In this document: positions 55,768 through 64,000 of the stretch, in pieces
Numbering within the stretch: position 1 is the first letter of the stretch
How the letters are laid out: each line of letters begins with the position of its first letter
Origin: G963665005 sp963665005
GTDB lineage: Bacteria > Bacillota > Clostridia > Christensenellales > SZUA-584
Direction: 5' to 3'
DNA length: 64,000 bases
NCBI GenBank assembly: GCA_963665005.2
Contig: CAXXTQ010000001.1
Coordinates: 2,294,001-2,358,000 of the forward strand
Notes under the pieces: model-generated
What the model was told of the DNA's origin: nothing
What the model saw: only the letters and a program-made list of their open reading frames with translations
Database searches by the model: none
Made by a program: the position numbers and the translations under genes

Positions 55768-57138
55768 TCAAGGGCTTATCGGCTCATAGACGTTTACATT
55801 CGAGACAAGGAAATATTCATCTAAATCAAAATCGTAGAACCTTACACTTTCTATCAAATAACCCTCGCTGTCAATATAATAATGGTGGTTTGCTTCATAA
55901 ATCACGCCGTCATATTCATATTCGCCGGGAAGCACAATATATACATGAAAATACCCTATACCATAATTGATAGTATCTGTGGTTGAATCGGCAAGCACTG
56001 CATCGAGAGTATAATCAGTATTAAAAATCAAGTTAGTTACGTTCGTTGTTATGTCGCTGTATTCTGGAATTTCGAAAGCTTTGGGCAGGTTTTCAGTGCC
56101 GACATAATGCCACATAACCCCCATAAGCATTTCTTCAAACTCTTCGTCATATTCCCATTCCATAGGTGTGTGGCTGTTAGACGATACGGGCGGCGCAGTT
56201 GCGGCGGGAGATAAATTTGTGGGCGAAAGTATATTATAGTTAGATATAAAAAATATTTTTTCGGTGTGCGCATCGTAAAGCGCTAAGCTCTCTACAAGAT
56301 TCCCGTCCGAATTTATAAACATCAAAGCAACAGCATCGTATCCTGCTCCGTCATATACCGTCTGGTTTCCCAGATCTGCAAGCGCACAGAACACACCGCC
56401 GATTTCTTGAGTCCAATAATTTTCGGTCGTTTCACTTAAAATACTGTTATCAGCAGAGTTAATATCATAAAGTTTAGCTGAATAATCATTATTGAATGTG
56501 TAAGCATGTTTGCTCGTGCTTGCGGCATCGACGCCAACATCTACATATCCGCCGTTAAACATCGTTGCGCCGGGGTTTGTTTCGGATAATTGATATATCC
56601 ACGATGTTGACCAAAGAGCAGCCTCAAAATCCGCTTTACCTGAAAACTGCATCAGTGAAAAAGCTGCCATCGGATAATCAAGCTGTGTGAAGTCGTACGG
56701 CAAATCTATCGTCGCATCGGCCGGCATAGGTGTTTGCTCGGGAGTAGCAGCCGGCACAGGAGTTGTCGCGGGCGTTTGGCTTTGTACCCCCGCCAATGAA
56801 GACTGCATGAGCGAACCGTATACATCGCCAAAATTATCAGGCTCGGCTTTGGGCGGAGCAAAAAGTTTTAAGCATAAAAATACTATTGCCGCTGCTGCTA
56901 CAACCGAAAGTATGCTCACAAGCACAATAAGCCCTGTGTGCTTTTGTTTCGGCAAAGGCACACCTGCCGGAGCCGCTCCGTAAACAGGCGGCGGTGTATA
57001 TGGCGGCGCAACCGGCTGATTTGGTGGTATCGGCTGATTTAATTGCTGCCTTGCTGAATCTTTGGCAAAATTATGTCCGCACGAACTGCAAAATATGCTT
57101 CCGTCCGGTATCTTTGCTCCACACTTATTACAAAACAT
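55768..57138 (-). CDS. Zinc-ribbon membrane protein with large extracellular domain
   Basis: 456 residues from ATG 57138 (GGAGG 8 nt upstream). Zinc-ribbon MFCNKCGAKIPDGSIFCSSCGHNF at the N-terminus, a proline-rich cytoplasmic linker, a membrane helix (HTGLIVLVSILSVVAAAAIVFLCLKLF, about 75-100), a TP-rich spacer and an outer domain of about 320 residues in which two similar halves can be seen (both contain LAD.TVYD/VLADSTTD-like blocks and end with EKIFFISNYNI and DEYFLVSNVNV). No catalytic motif. Lies 20 nt downstream of another zinc-ribbon gene. Confidence 0.75.
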   Translation of the reverse strand: MFCNKCGAKIPDGSIFCSSCGHNFAKDSARQQLNQPIPPNQPVAPPYTPPPVYGAAPAGVPLPKQKHTGLIVLVSILSVVAAAAIVFLCLKLFAPPKAEPDNFGDVYGSLMQSSLAGVQSQTPATTPVPAATPEQTPMPADATIDLPYDFTQLDYPMAAFSLMQFSGKADFEAALWSTSWIYQLSETNPGATMFNGGYVDVGVDAASTSKHAYTFNNDYSAKLYDINSADNSILSETTENYWTQEIGGVFCALADLGNQTVYDGAGYDAVALMFINSDGNLVESLALYDAHTEKIFFISNYNILSPTNLSPAATAPPVSSNSHTPMEWEYDEEFEEMLMGVMWHYVGTENLPKAFEIPEYSDITTNVTNLIFNTDYTLDAVLADSTTDTINYGIGYFHVYIVLPGEYEYDGVIYEANHHYYIDSEGYLIESVRFYDFDLDEYFLVSNVNVYEPISP

Positions 57139-57158
57139 AGTAAAATCCTCCCGTTTTA

Positions 57159-58691
57159 TCAATAAATCAAATCTGTAGAATCTGATGTTTTTTCATATAC
57201 GGTACAAGTTCTGGAAAGCCCTCCGGGCCCTAATCCCAGAAGTCTCATTTCGCTTTCTCTGTAGGTATCAAGTTCCGCCGGATCGGCAATGTCTGAATAA
57301 TCACCGTCTTGGAATCTTTGCATTTGCGCTCTTAGCTCATCCGTCCACTCGGCAGTATCGGGAACTCCTAAAAAATAAACAATGATGTCTTTTGATTCGT
57401 CTGTTCTCCACCAAAACGGCTTAACAAAATTCACGCTTCCATCATCATATAAATAATAGTCTAGCCCCGTTCCGTCTTGCCGAAATATCTTGCAGACATT
57501 AAATGTGCGCGAATCCTGATCTGTAAACGGAGGGTTTCCGAACTCTGCCGCTTCACTTTGAGCATTTGCTAAGTCGTCTCCCGATAACGAAAGATACGGA
57601 TTGACAATTCTTTCAGACCACATCCAGGTTCCGATTATATCTTCTTTTACATTACCCTGGCTATCATTTGCAAACTGCCCTGTGCTGTTGTTCGAATCGG
57701 TCTGCGAAGAAGCAGAGTACTCTTTAATATCCAAACCAAACTCGTTTGATATCATGTTATAAAACTGCGGCTTTTCGGCTGAAGTAAAAATTGCCGCGGA
57801 TGGTTTTTCGTCTAAGTCGTCAAATTTTACTGCAATACTTGCTCCGTTTTGTATGCCTGCCGCGATTTCGCCTGTATCCAACACAATCCCGCCGTTTTCT
57901 TTGCTGCTTATAACAGTTAACTCGGAGCCTATAGTATCCGCGAACAAAAGAACGGTATTGTTTTTTCCAAGATAAAGCGTATCTTTATCTATCACGATAT
58001 CCGCGCCGCCAAAAGCCATATTTATTTCGCTCATTGCCTGTACAGATGAAAAAGAAACCATATTTTTCCCCACTATTATTTTGACGTTGTTCGCTTTTTT
58101 CAGCGCTTTTTTCGCGTCATCAATGGCATCCATCGTATCTTCTTCGCTGCTGTTATCGTCTATCGCCATATCAAGCTTTTCAAGTGCGTCTTTGGCGATT
58201 GCCGCGTCCTTTTTTATTTCTGTAAGAAAATCGTTTATGTTCTTATTGGCGCCGGTTGTATATCCTCCCGAATAGCCTCGGCCCGCATCTGTATCAAGCC
58301 CTTCCAGCATATCTTGCGCATGCGCAACTCTGCAAAGAGAAATATCAACATTTGCGCTTGCCAGAAAATCAAAAGCCCCTCCGGCAATTGCGCCGCATGA
58401 ATTTTTGGCAATATCGAGGTCGCTTTTAAAATCTTTGTATGAAGAATAAGATGCCGTATTGTTTATGATATTGTTCGAATAGTACGCCGCCGTGACATAA
58501 TTCTTTGCGGCAGAAACAATACCGTTTTCGCCTGTCGGGAGAATAAAGAAAAGCACAGCACAGGCGGCGATAACCACCGCCAGTATAATACTCAGCACTA
58601 TAAGCGCTATTGGCTTTTTATTTTTTACGATATTTCCGCAGACGCCGCAAACAGGCCCGTTAGTCTGGCTCCCGCATTTTGGACAGACCAT
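57159..58691 (-). CDS. Zinc-ribbon membrane protein, paralogue A
   Basis: 510 residues. MVCPKCGSQTNGPVCGVCGN zinc-ribbon, one membrane helix (ALIVLSIILAVVIAACAVLFFIL), a helical region with conserved DDAKKALKKAN, and a C-terminal domain beginning IIGTWMWSERIVNPYLSL. This GTW opening recalls lipocalin-like domains of small secreted proteins. The next upstream gene has the same plan, so these are tandem duplicates. RBS CGGAGG precedes ATG. Function unknown. Confidence 0.75.
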   Translation of the reverse strand: MVCPKCGSQTNGPVCGVCGNIVKNKKPIALIVLSIILAVVIAACAVLFFILPTGENGIVSAAKNYVTAAYYSNNIINNTASYSSYKDFKSDLDIAKNSCGAIAGGAFDFLASANVDISLCRVAHAQDMLEGLDTDAGRGYSGGYTTGANKNINDFLTEIKKDAAIAKDALEKLDMAIDDNSSEEDTMDAIDDAKKALKKANNVKIIVGKNMVSFSSVQAMSEINMAFGGADIVIDKDTLYLGKNNTVLLFADTIGSELTVISSKENGGIVLDTGEIAAGIQNGASIAVKFDDLDEKPSAAIFTSAEKPQFYNMISNEFGLDIKEYSASSQTDSNNSTGQFANDSQGNVKEDIIGTWMWSERIVNPYLSLSGDDLANAQSEAAEFGNPPFTDQDSRTFNVCKIFRQDGTGLDYYLYDDGSVNFVKPFWWRTDESKDIIVYFLGVPDTAEWTDELRAQMQRFQDGDYSDIADPAELDTYRESEMRLLGLGPGGLSRTCTVYEKTSDSTDLIY

Positions 58692-58742
58692 AAAATATTA
58701 CCTCCGTTAAATCTATATATTATGACCGATAATATCCTTTTG

Positions 58743-60215
58743 TTAATTCGAATTATCGAGCTCAAAATAGGTTGAATCAGAAACTTTTTTATAATCCAAG
58801 CAATAGTCTGTTTTTCCCGACCTGTCAGAATAGTACAAATCATCATAGTATTTTTGCCAGTAGAAAAGAGTACTGGAACCAAAATTAGTATAATCCCCGT
58901 TTTTAAAGTCTTCAAAATCCTGCAGAGCGTCATCCGTCCATTCGGTTAAATACCCATCTGTCGGCGAATGTTTAAAAGATAAAACAACCTCTCCGTTTGC
59001 CTCGTCTATATTCCACCAAAATCCCATTACTTGATTTATGCCGACATCTTCGACGACCCAATAGTCTATACCCGTTCCGTCCGGGCGAAAAATCATATAT
59101 TTCTCGTGTAATTTATCGGCGTATGTAAGGCTTGAACCGGGCGTCTTTTTATCTTCTAAATCCTGCTGTACTGCTTGTATCTGCTCTTCACTGAGCGTTT
59201 TCCAAGGATTTATAACGGCAGGAGCATACTGCCACGTTCCTATAACAAACGCTTCGCTCAGGTTCTCTCCGCCTTCATGAATCGCTGTGCTGCTGCCTGC
59301 GCTATTAGCGCCCGTATTGCCTGCTGCTGCAGAAAACTCCCCTGTGTGCGACGTTATCATATCGGCAAACTGCGGCTTGTCTCCGGCAGAAAAAACGCTT
59401 ATCTCAGGCTCGTCGTCTAAATCTGCATACGTAACGGCAACGCTAGCTCCATCCTGCAATTGAGCGGAAATACCGCCCGTTTCCATCACCGCTCCTTCGG
59501 CACTTTCGCTGTCTATAACGGCAATATCTGAGCTAAGCGACTGCGCATAAAATACCGTTGTTCCCTGTGCTCCAAAATATAATACATCTTCGCCGATAAC
59601 TATATCCGCGCCAAATACGGCGGCGTTAACATTACCCAGCGTATTAATGCCGCTGAAAGAAACCTCTTTGCTGCCAATAACTATTCTTGTTTCGTCCGCT
59701 TTTTGGAGCGCATCTTTAGCGTCGGCAACCGCATCCTGAAAATCGTCCGCTCCCGTTGCATTGTTTACCGAAGCGTCAAGAGCGCTTAGAGCCAAGAGCG
59801 CAATGTCTGCGTCTTTTTTCATATTCGCTGAAAATTCGTCGGCGAATTCATTGACATCGTCATTATATCTAGAATTATTAATCGTCAAAAAATCGAGCAA
59901 GCCGCCCTTTATCGTTTCGCATGAAGAGATTGCAATATCAAGATCATATTTAAAATCATCATAAGAAGTATAATTGTTTGGATTGTTAACTATATTGTCT
60001 GCAAAATAAGCAGCCGTTATAAAGTTTTTTGCTTCAATACCTATATCAACATCATCAGACGGCAAAATAAAAAACGCCGCTGCGCAGCCGGTAATTATAA
60101 CTGCCAGAACGATGCACATTACAATGATCGCCACAGGCCTTTTTCGGTGCATATCATTTCCGCAGACTGTGCAAATACCGCCGCTCAATAAGCTTCCGCA
60201 TTTTGAACAAACCAT
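58743..60215 (-). CDS. Zinc-ribbon membrane protein, paralogue B
   Basis: 490 residues from ATG 60215 (CGGAGG 7 nt upstream; the longer frame has no ribosome site). MVCSKCGSLLSGGICTVCGN, membrane helix AIIVMCIVLAVIITGCAAAFFILP, helical middle (DFQDAVADAKDALQKADETRI) and C-terminal VIGTWQYAPAVINPWKTL domain. Equivalent blocks in paralogue A show an old tandem duplication. Probably first gene of the transcript that continues through paralogue A and the 55768-57138 gene. Confidence 0.75.
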   Translation of the reverse strand: MVCSKCGSLLSGGICTVCGNDMHRKRPVAIIVMCIVLAVIITGCAAAFFILPSDDVDIGIEAKNFITAAYFADNIVNNPNNYTSYDDFKYDLDIAISSCETIKGGLLDFLTINNSRYNDDVNEFADEFSANMKKDADIALLALSALDASVNNATGADDFQDAVADAKDALQKADETRIVIGSKEVSFSGINTLGNVNAAVFGADIVIGEDVLYFGAQGTTVFYAQSLSSDIAVIDSESAEGAVMETGGISAQLQDGASVAVTYADLDDEPEISVFSAGDKPQFADMITSHTGEFSAAAGNTGANSAGSSTAIHEGGENLSEAFVIGTWQYAPAVINPWKTLSEEQIQAVQQDLEDKKTPGSSLTYADKLHEKYMIFRPDGTGIDYWVVEDVGINQVMGFWWNIDEANGEVVLSFKHSPTDGYLTEWTDDALQDFEDFKNGDYTNFGSSTLFYWQKYYDDLYYSDRSGKTDYCLDYKKVSDSTYFELDNSN

Positions 60216-60337
60216 TATTTCCTCCGTTAAAATATATATATAACATTTTACATCACACATAAAGGATAATGCAAATATATTTATGGCATGCTCGTATGTA
60301 TGTTATAATAAATCAGGCATAAATGCAGAGGTTTAAT

Positions 60338-61024
60338 ATGAGCAGAAAGAAAAAAGTATTATTGATATCTATAATAGCGGGCGGGCTGATAATAATAGTA
60401 TTGGCGGCTTTCTTTATAATAAACGCACACGTAAAGGCTTACGCGGGCAAATATATTTTTGATATAGAAGACATCGCCGATTTGCCCAAAGCAGACTGTG
60501 TGCTTGTTCCGGGCGCGAAAGTTTACGGAGACGAGAGCCTCTCGCCTGTGCTGCAGGACCGGGTAGATTATGCAATTGCTGTATACGAAGCTGAAAAAGC
60601 GGATAAAATACTTTTTTCGGGAGACCACGGGCAGACCGAATATGGCGAAGTAAATTCTATGATGGAGTATGCACGGAGCAAAGGCGTACCCGAACAGGAT
60701 ATCTTTCTTGACCACGCGGGCTTTAGCACATACGAGAGCGTTTACCGTGCGCGCGATATCTTTCAGGCTTCTGATATTATAATAGTTACGCAAAAATTTC
60801 ATCTGCCGCGCGCTGTTTATATCGCCAGAAAACTTGGTCTTAACGCTTATGGCGTAAACTCTGACCCAAGGCGATACGCGAATGAAAAAAACGACGCTTT
60901 TCGAGAAAGCTTCGCCAGAGTGAAAGATTTTTTCTATGTTAATATTTTTCTTCCCGAACCTAAATATTTAGGAGAGGCTATTCCGATTACGGGGGACAGC
61001 AGCAAGACGCACGACAGAAATTAG
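60338..61024 (+). CDS. SanA/YdcF-like DUF218 membrane-anchored protein
   Basis: 228 residues from ATG 60338 (AGAGG 6 nt upstream). One N-terminal membrane helix, then a DUF218 Rossmann-like domain: DCVLVPGAKVYGDESLSPVLQDRVDYAI, ILFSGDHGQ, NSMMEYARSKGVPEQDIFLDHAGFSTYES, IIIVTQKFHLPRAVYIARKLGL. This is the SanA/ElyC arrangement linked in Enterobacteria to envelope permeability and lipid-carrier recycling. Reaction not established. Ends 4 nt into the convergent membrane-protein gene. Confidence 0.85.
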   Translation: MSRKKKVLLISIIAGGLIIIVLAAFFIINAHVKAYAGKYIFDIEDIADLPKADCVLVPGAKVYGDESLSPVLQDRVDYAIAVYEAEKADKILFSGDHGQTEYGEVNSMMEYARSKGVPEQDIFLDHAGFSTYESVYRARDIFQASDIIIVTQKFHLPRAVYIARKLGLNAYGVNSDPRRYANEKNDAFRESFARVKDFFYVNIFLPEPKYLGEAIPITGDSSKTHDRN

Positions 61025-61551
61025 TTTTTCATAAGTTTTCTTCGTATGTTGTTAAAATAATACGCCGTTACCTTGGTAAACGCAAAATCATATATAATGA
61101 AAGCAATTTCGGCAAGTATTATGACTATCCACACAGCTATGCCCGTCCCGAGAACGTCTTGTATAAGTATCTGCTTCGCAAGCAGGAACATAAGCACAAT
61201 CGCCACGTTATAATACAAAAGCTTTATAATATACCGCACGACCTTGTCTTTAATATTCATTTCGATAAAAAACTTTCCTATACCGTAATGCCCGAAGAAT
61301 AAAACGTACGGAACCACTCTTAATATATTGGGCATAAGCAGCAGCGACAGAACAGACACCGCCGCAAACATCAAAAACGCTAAGCCTATCTCTTCTTCTA
61401 AGACAAGCCCCATAACAAAAACAGAGCTTAAAAAATACATGGCTATGCGCATAGTAGGCAGTATTGAAGCAAGGTACAAAAATAAAAGTGACATCGACGC
61501 AAACATCGCTGTCAGGCTTACTCTGTGAGCTGTACGTTTAAATCGCGGCAT
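61021..61551 (-). CDS. Small multi-pass membrane protein
   Basis: 176 residues from ATG 61551 (GGAGG 5 nt upstream). Five or so hydrophobic helices with few charged residues inside the membrane; start TAHRVSLTAMFASMSLLFLYLASILP resembles the first helix of ECF-type substrate-binding components, but no energising genes are near. I do not recognise a family with confidence. Possible roles: transport of a small molecule or a structural part of the envelope. Confidence 0.65.
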   Translation of the reverse strand: MPRFKRTAHRVSLTAMFASMSLLFLYLASILPTMRIAMYFLSSVFVMGLVLEEEIGLAFLMFAAVSVLSLLLMPNILRVVPYVLFFGHYGIGKFFIEMNIKDKVVRYIIKLLYYNVAIVLMFLLAKQILIQDVLGTGIAVWIVIILAEIAFIIYDFAFTKVTAYYFNNIRRKLMKN

Positions 61552-61605
61552 TGCTTCCTCCATACATTATAATAGCTATTTTTAAAAATACTTTGTTATG
61601 TCTTT

Positions 61606-62220
61606 CTAACAGCAAGATATACAGTCTCCGCCCATACATTCACAGCAGCAGTCGGCGCACAAAAGCCCTCCGCAGATGTTGCACACTCCGCAGTCGTTTG
61701 CCCCTGCGTTCTGCGTACCGTAAAATTGCTGCCCGTATCCCGCGGCGCTTCGGTTGACCGTCTGGTAGGCGTTCTCGTATTCCGCGTTTCCGGGGTCCAT
61801 GTTATTAGCCGTCGCAAAATGCTGGCGCGCTCCGTCGTACCAGCCTTTTTTAAGAAGCACCATGCCTTTTAGATAATGCCATTCGGCATTTCTGTTAGTC
61901 TGGGCGTCGAGCATGGAATCCGCCCTTGTCAAATCGCCCGCTTGTATAGCGCGGCGTATGTCGTTAAACTGGCTCGAGCCGTGCGAAGACGAACTTCTGA
62001 AACCGGCTCCGGCTCCGGCATATCCGCCGCCTCCCTGGCGTTCTTTTTGTATCATATCGTAAGCGGTGTTTATCTCTTTTAATCTTTCGCCCGCAAGGTC
62101 TTCCAAATCGTGCCCGTTATATTTGTCGGGATGGTATTTTTTCGCAAGGTTTCTGTATGCTGTTTTTATTTCGGCGTCTGATGCCGACCGACTGACCCCC
62201 AGAACTCTATAAGGATCCAT
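61606..62220 (-). CDS. DnaJ-domain protein with TPR-like middle and cysteine-rich tail
   Basis: 204 residues. J-domain at 1-65 with YHPDKYNG (HPD motif), which stimulates Hsp70 ATPase. A Gly/Ser-rich linker, then TPR-like helices (WHYLKGMVLLKKGWYDGARQHFATANNMDPGN), and a tail of ten cysteines (CGVCNICGGLLCADCCCECMGGDCISCC). The tail could hold zinc or an iron-sulfur cluster and is unlike the normal DnaJ zinc domain. The start overlaps the DUF5685 gene by 14 nt, so the pair is co-expressed. No DnaK gene in the window. Confidence 0.88.
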   Translation of the reverse strand: MDPYRVLGVSRSASDAEIKTAYRNLAKKYHPDKYNGHDLEDLAGERLKEINTAYDMIQKERQGGGGYAGAGAGFRSSSSHGSSQFNDIRRAIQAGDLTRADSMLDAQTNRNAEWHYLKGMVLLKKGWYDGARQHFATANNMDPGNAEYENAYQTVNRSAAGYGQQFYGTQNAGANDCGVCNICGGLLCADCCCECMGGDCISCC

Positions 62221-63073
62221 TGCCTTCCCCCTTTAAAATGTCTTTCGTTTTTTTAGCAAGCCCAAGATACATTATGTTATCTAGCAGCGGCTTGTCTCTT
62301 TTTATGTCGAGCAGCTCGTACGCCTTGCACGCCTCGGCAAGCGAATAGTTCATATTAAAAGCCGCTTCTTCTCTTATATTTTTTCTATGCTGTGTTATAT
62401 TATCATATTCTCTCTGCAAAAAAACATTATATCGCTTTTTCTTGTCGTCTTTTTCCAAATCGTCAATAGCGTCTGCGATATATAACCAGCGCCCAAGGTT
62501 ATATCCAAAATGCCGCAGTATCTTTTTTGCCCGCTCATCTATAAAATCGCACGGCGCTAATGAAAAGACCGCCGCCAGAAGATGCGCAAACTGCGACGAT
62601 ACGGCGTCTAAATTGCCGCTTTTTTCTTCTTCTAGAGCATGCAGCGCTTTCATTCTTTTATCAAACTCGAGCATAAGCACAGCGTTGCCCTTTGCCGCTT
62701 TTTTGCGCACTCTTTTATAAAATAGTGCAAGCGCATATGCGGATGCTTTTTTATCGTCTCTTTGAGTATCTTTTATCTTGCCGTACCCCAAGATTACGTT
62801 TACCGCCGCGGCATATTCCGCCTCGACTGACCGCACAATAGTCTTTTTCTTCAGCGGGTTCGCGATACATCTTTCACGGTTAACAATCGGCAAATTATCG
62901 CTCATTGAAGAAAGCAGTATAGACAAGACAGCGCAGTCGTAGTTTAGCATAAATCTTGCGGTGTTTGTATACTTATCTTTTATTGTCTTGCATAAACCGC
63001 AGTAATATCCTCTAAAAGCCTCGTATTCTTTCATTTTTAATTCGGGCTTTAAAGGCTCAATATATCCAAACAT
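62207..63073 (-). CDS. DUF5685 family protein
   Basis: 288 residues, soluble, helical. MFGYIEPLKPELKMKEYEAFRGYYCGLCKTIKDKYTNTARFMLNYDCAVLSIL is the DUF5685 opening, with a CGLC pair and a further conserved Cys. Later CRNPLKKKTI-type (here CIANPLKKKTI) and DAIDDLEKDDKKKRYNVF blocks also fit. The ALDDL-like motif (IADAIDDLEKD) resembles the aspartate-rich region of helical metal-binding or prenyl-synthase-like folds, but no activity is known. Gene directly upstream of, and overlapping with, the DnaJ-domain gene. Confidence 0.83.
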   Translation of the reverse strand: MFGYIEPLKPELKMKEYEAFRGYYCGLCKTIKDKYTNTARFMLNYDCAVLSILLSSMSDNLPIVNRERCIANPLKKKTIVRSVEAEYAAAVNVILGYGKIKDTQRDDKKASAYALALFYKRVRKKAAKGNAVLMLEFDKRMKALHALEEEKSGNLDAVSSQFAHLLAAVFSLAPCDFIDERAKKILRHFGYNLGRWLYIADAIDDLEKDDKKKRYNVFLQREYDNITQHRKNIREEAAFNMNYSLAEACKAYELLDIKRDKPLLDNIMYLGLAKKTKDILKGEGNGSL

Positions 63074-63205
63074 ACGGCTATTTTATCATGACCCGCGCGT
63101 TTTAACAATCTGGGAATATCCGTTTTTACGCTCTGTTCATATTTCACGCACACGCATATAAGCGCATAATATATAAAAGAAATACATACAGGAGGGCAAA
63201 TTATA

Positions 63206-63472
63206 GTGTGCTCATTTTGCAATAATCATCGCTGTACTAATAACAGCACAAAAACAGCAGACAGCAACATACAAAAAAAAGCCGATTACAAAACCCGGCA
63301 GAAAATGCCGCTTTCCTATCTATATGAAGCGGATTCTTATTATGATATGCTGGATAATTCGAACAACGGCATGGTTCCCATGATAAACAGAAAAAACACT
63401 TCGTCTTTCTACGATATGCCGCCCGGGTTTTCCCGTATGCCTTCGTCATTTATCAGAGCCGATGAACTCTGA
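63206..63472 (+). CDS. Small protein with N-terminal CxxC
   Basis: 88 residues from GTG 63206, with a strong GGAGGG at 9 nt. MCSFCNNHRC start (three cysteines, one His), then a Lys/Thr-rich region and a Tyr/Met/Pro-rich end (YLYEADSYYDMLDN, FYDMPPGFSRMPSSF). No family recognised. It is the only plus-strand gene in this end of the window and ends 2 nt before the convergent inositol-phosphatase stop. A small spore or coat-type protein is possible but unproven. The upstream 63074-63205 region carries an AT-rich promoter-like stretch without a clear consensus. Confidence 0.6.
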   Translation: MCSFCNNHRCTNNSTKTADSNIQKKADYKTRQKMPLSYLYEADSYYDMLDNSNNGMVPMINRKNTSSFYDMPPGFSRMPSSFIRADEL

Positions 63473-63474
63473 TG

Positions 63475-64000
63475 TCAGAAAAGCGATGTGGTATCGGCTA
63501 GTTCGCCCGCGATTTTCGGGCATGACGCAATAACGCTTTGGCGTTCGTCCATTTCTTTTATACCCTCATACGCGCCGCCTTTTAGCAGGCTTATCTTAGC
63601 GCCCGCCTCTTTGGCAATCAGCAGCCCGGGCACGTAATCGCAGAAAGACTGGTTTGCTTTTATAGCCGCGTCGATTCTCCCGCAGGCGGTATAGCATAGC
63701 TCGAGGCCGCATGTTGCGCCCGTGCGCACGCAGAGCGCCTTTTTGCAAAGCATACTCAAAGCTTCGGGATCCGCTTTTCTTAAAGCTTCATGCCCTATGC
63801 TTATATAAGCGTCCGCTGTGTGCTCTGTTTTCGAAACTTCTATAAATTTTCCGTTCAGATACGCCCCCAAGCCGAGAACGGCATGAAAAAGCTCAACATT
63901 GACAGGATCAAAAACCACAGACGCTTTTACCTGCATATCTTCTAAATATGCTATTCCTATACAAAAATCTCTTATACCTCTTTCGAACGCTTCGCCTGCT
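63475..64000 (-). CDS. Inositol monophosphatase family protein (start outside window)
   Basis: Partial: the C-terminal 174 or so codons. The frame stays open to the window end. Seen: VVFDPVNVELFHAVLGLGAYLNGKFIEVSKTEH, RTGATCGLELCYTACGRIDAAIK, and the metal-binding region DYVPGLLIAKEAGAKISLLKG (the family's WDxAAGxLIxxEAGG). The DPIDGTxN motif would lie just past 64000. Members dephosphorylate inositol phosphate or related sugar phosphates with Mg2+. The first Asp of the last motif is in CDYVPG, so Trp is replaced by Cys. Confidence 0.85.
   Translation of the reverse strand, partial: AGEAFERGIRDFCIGIAYLEDMQVKASVVFDPVNVELFHAVLGLGAYLNGKFIEVSKTEHTADAYISIGHEALRKADPEALSMLCKKALCVRTGATCGLELCYTACGRIDAAIKANQSFCDYVPGLLIAKEAGAKISLLKGGAYEGIKEMDERQSVIASCPKIAGELADTTSLF

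Overview
The window looks like the chromosome of a low-to-moderate GC, endospore-forming Firmicute of the class Clostridia. The evidence is a dipicolinate synthase A gene, two SleB-type cortex-lytic hydrolases, two DacF-like carboxypeptidases, a CIRCE-controlled groES-groEL operon, HPr kinase and a single F-type ATP synthase operon. Genus cannot be read from the sequence; a poorly cultured Clostridia/Christensenellales-type lineage is a guess. No rRNA, CRISPR array, transposase or phage structural gene was seen.

Layout. 1-2974: sporulation and cell-envelope operon with the Bacillus ylxY-mlpA-spoVFA gene order (a dUTPase sits in the middle). 3147-9230: solute-binding lipoprotein, AhpD-like proteins, DUF4037/DUF4125 pair, two 5'-truncated genes meeting head to head, a sirtuin and DegV. 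9307-11018: AT-rich 1.7-kb island bounded by 27-bp direct repeats, carrying a SIR2/AbiH-like putative defence gene, a frameshifted companion and a tRNA-like sequence whose anticodon loop is interrupted. 10994-13915: M20 peptidase with a two-gene membrane system. 14086-16944: BspA-type leucine-rich-repeat surface protein. 17110-24333: groESL, dCMP deaminase and a type IIA topoisomerase pair. 24424-33506: duplicated D,D-carboxypeptidases, HAD phosphatase-hprK, an orphan solute-binding protein and duplicated SleB hydrolases. 33690-35483: TetR/flavodoxin and a histidine phosphatase. 35536-43786: ATP synthase operon behind GNAT and DUF2156 genes. 43956-45519: a Crp/Fnr pseudogene and argJ. 45582-51130: paired membrane proteins, LysM protein and an Fe-ADH/ApgM/DUF362 operon. 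51265-60215: a run of membrane-anchored multidomain proteins (protease-pseudokinase-TPR, zinc-ribbon proteins). 60338-64000: SanA-like protein, DnaJ/DUF5685 pair, a small CxxC protein and an inositol-monophosphatase family gene cut by the window end.

The two observations I would follow first are the ATP synthase operon, where no complete delta gene exists and a delta C-terminal domain is fused to the N-terminus of alpha, and the repeat-bounded SIR2/AbiH island inserted exactly at the 3' end of the M20 peptidase gene. Secondary points are several gene fossils (YjdF/methyltransferase junction, Crp/Fnr deletion), a secreted protease fused to an N-lobe-less kinase domain, and a GyrA-box in the topoisomerase A subunit.
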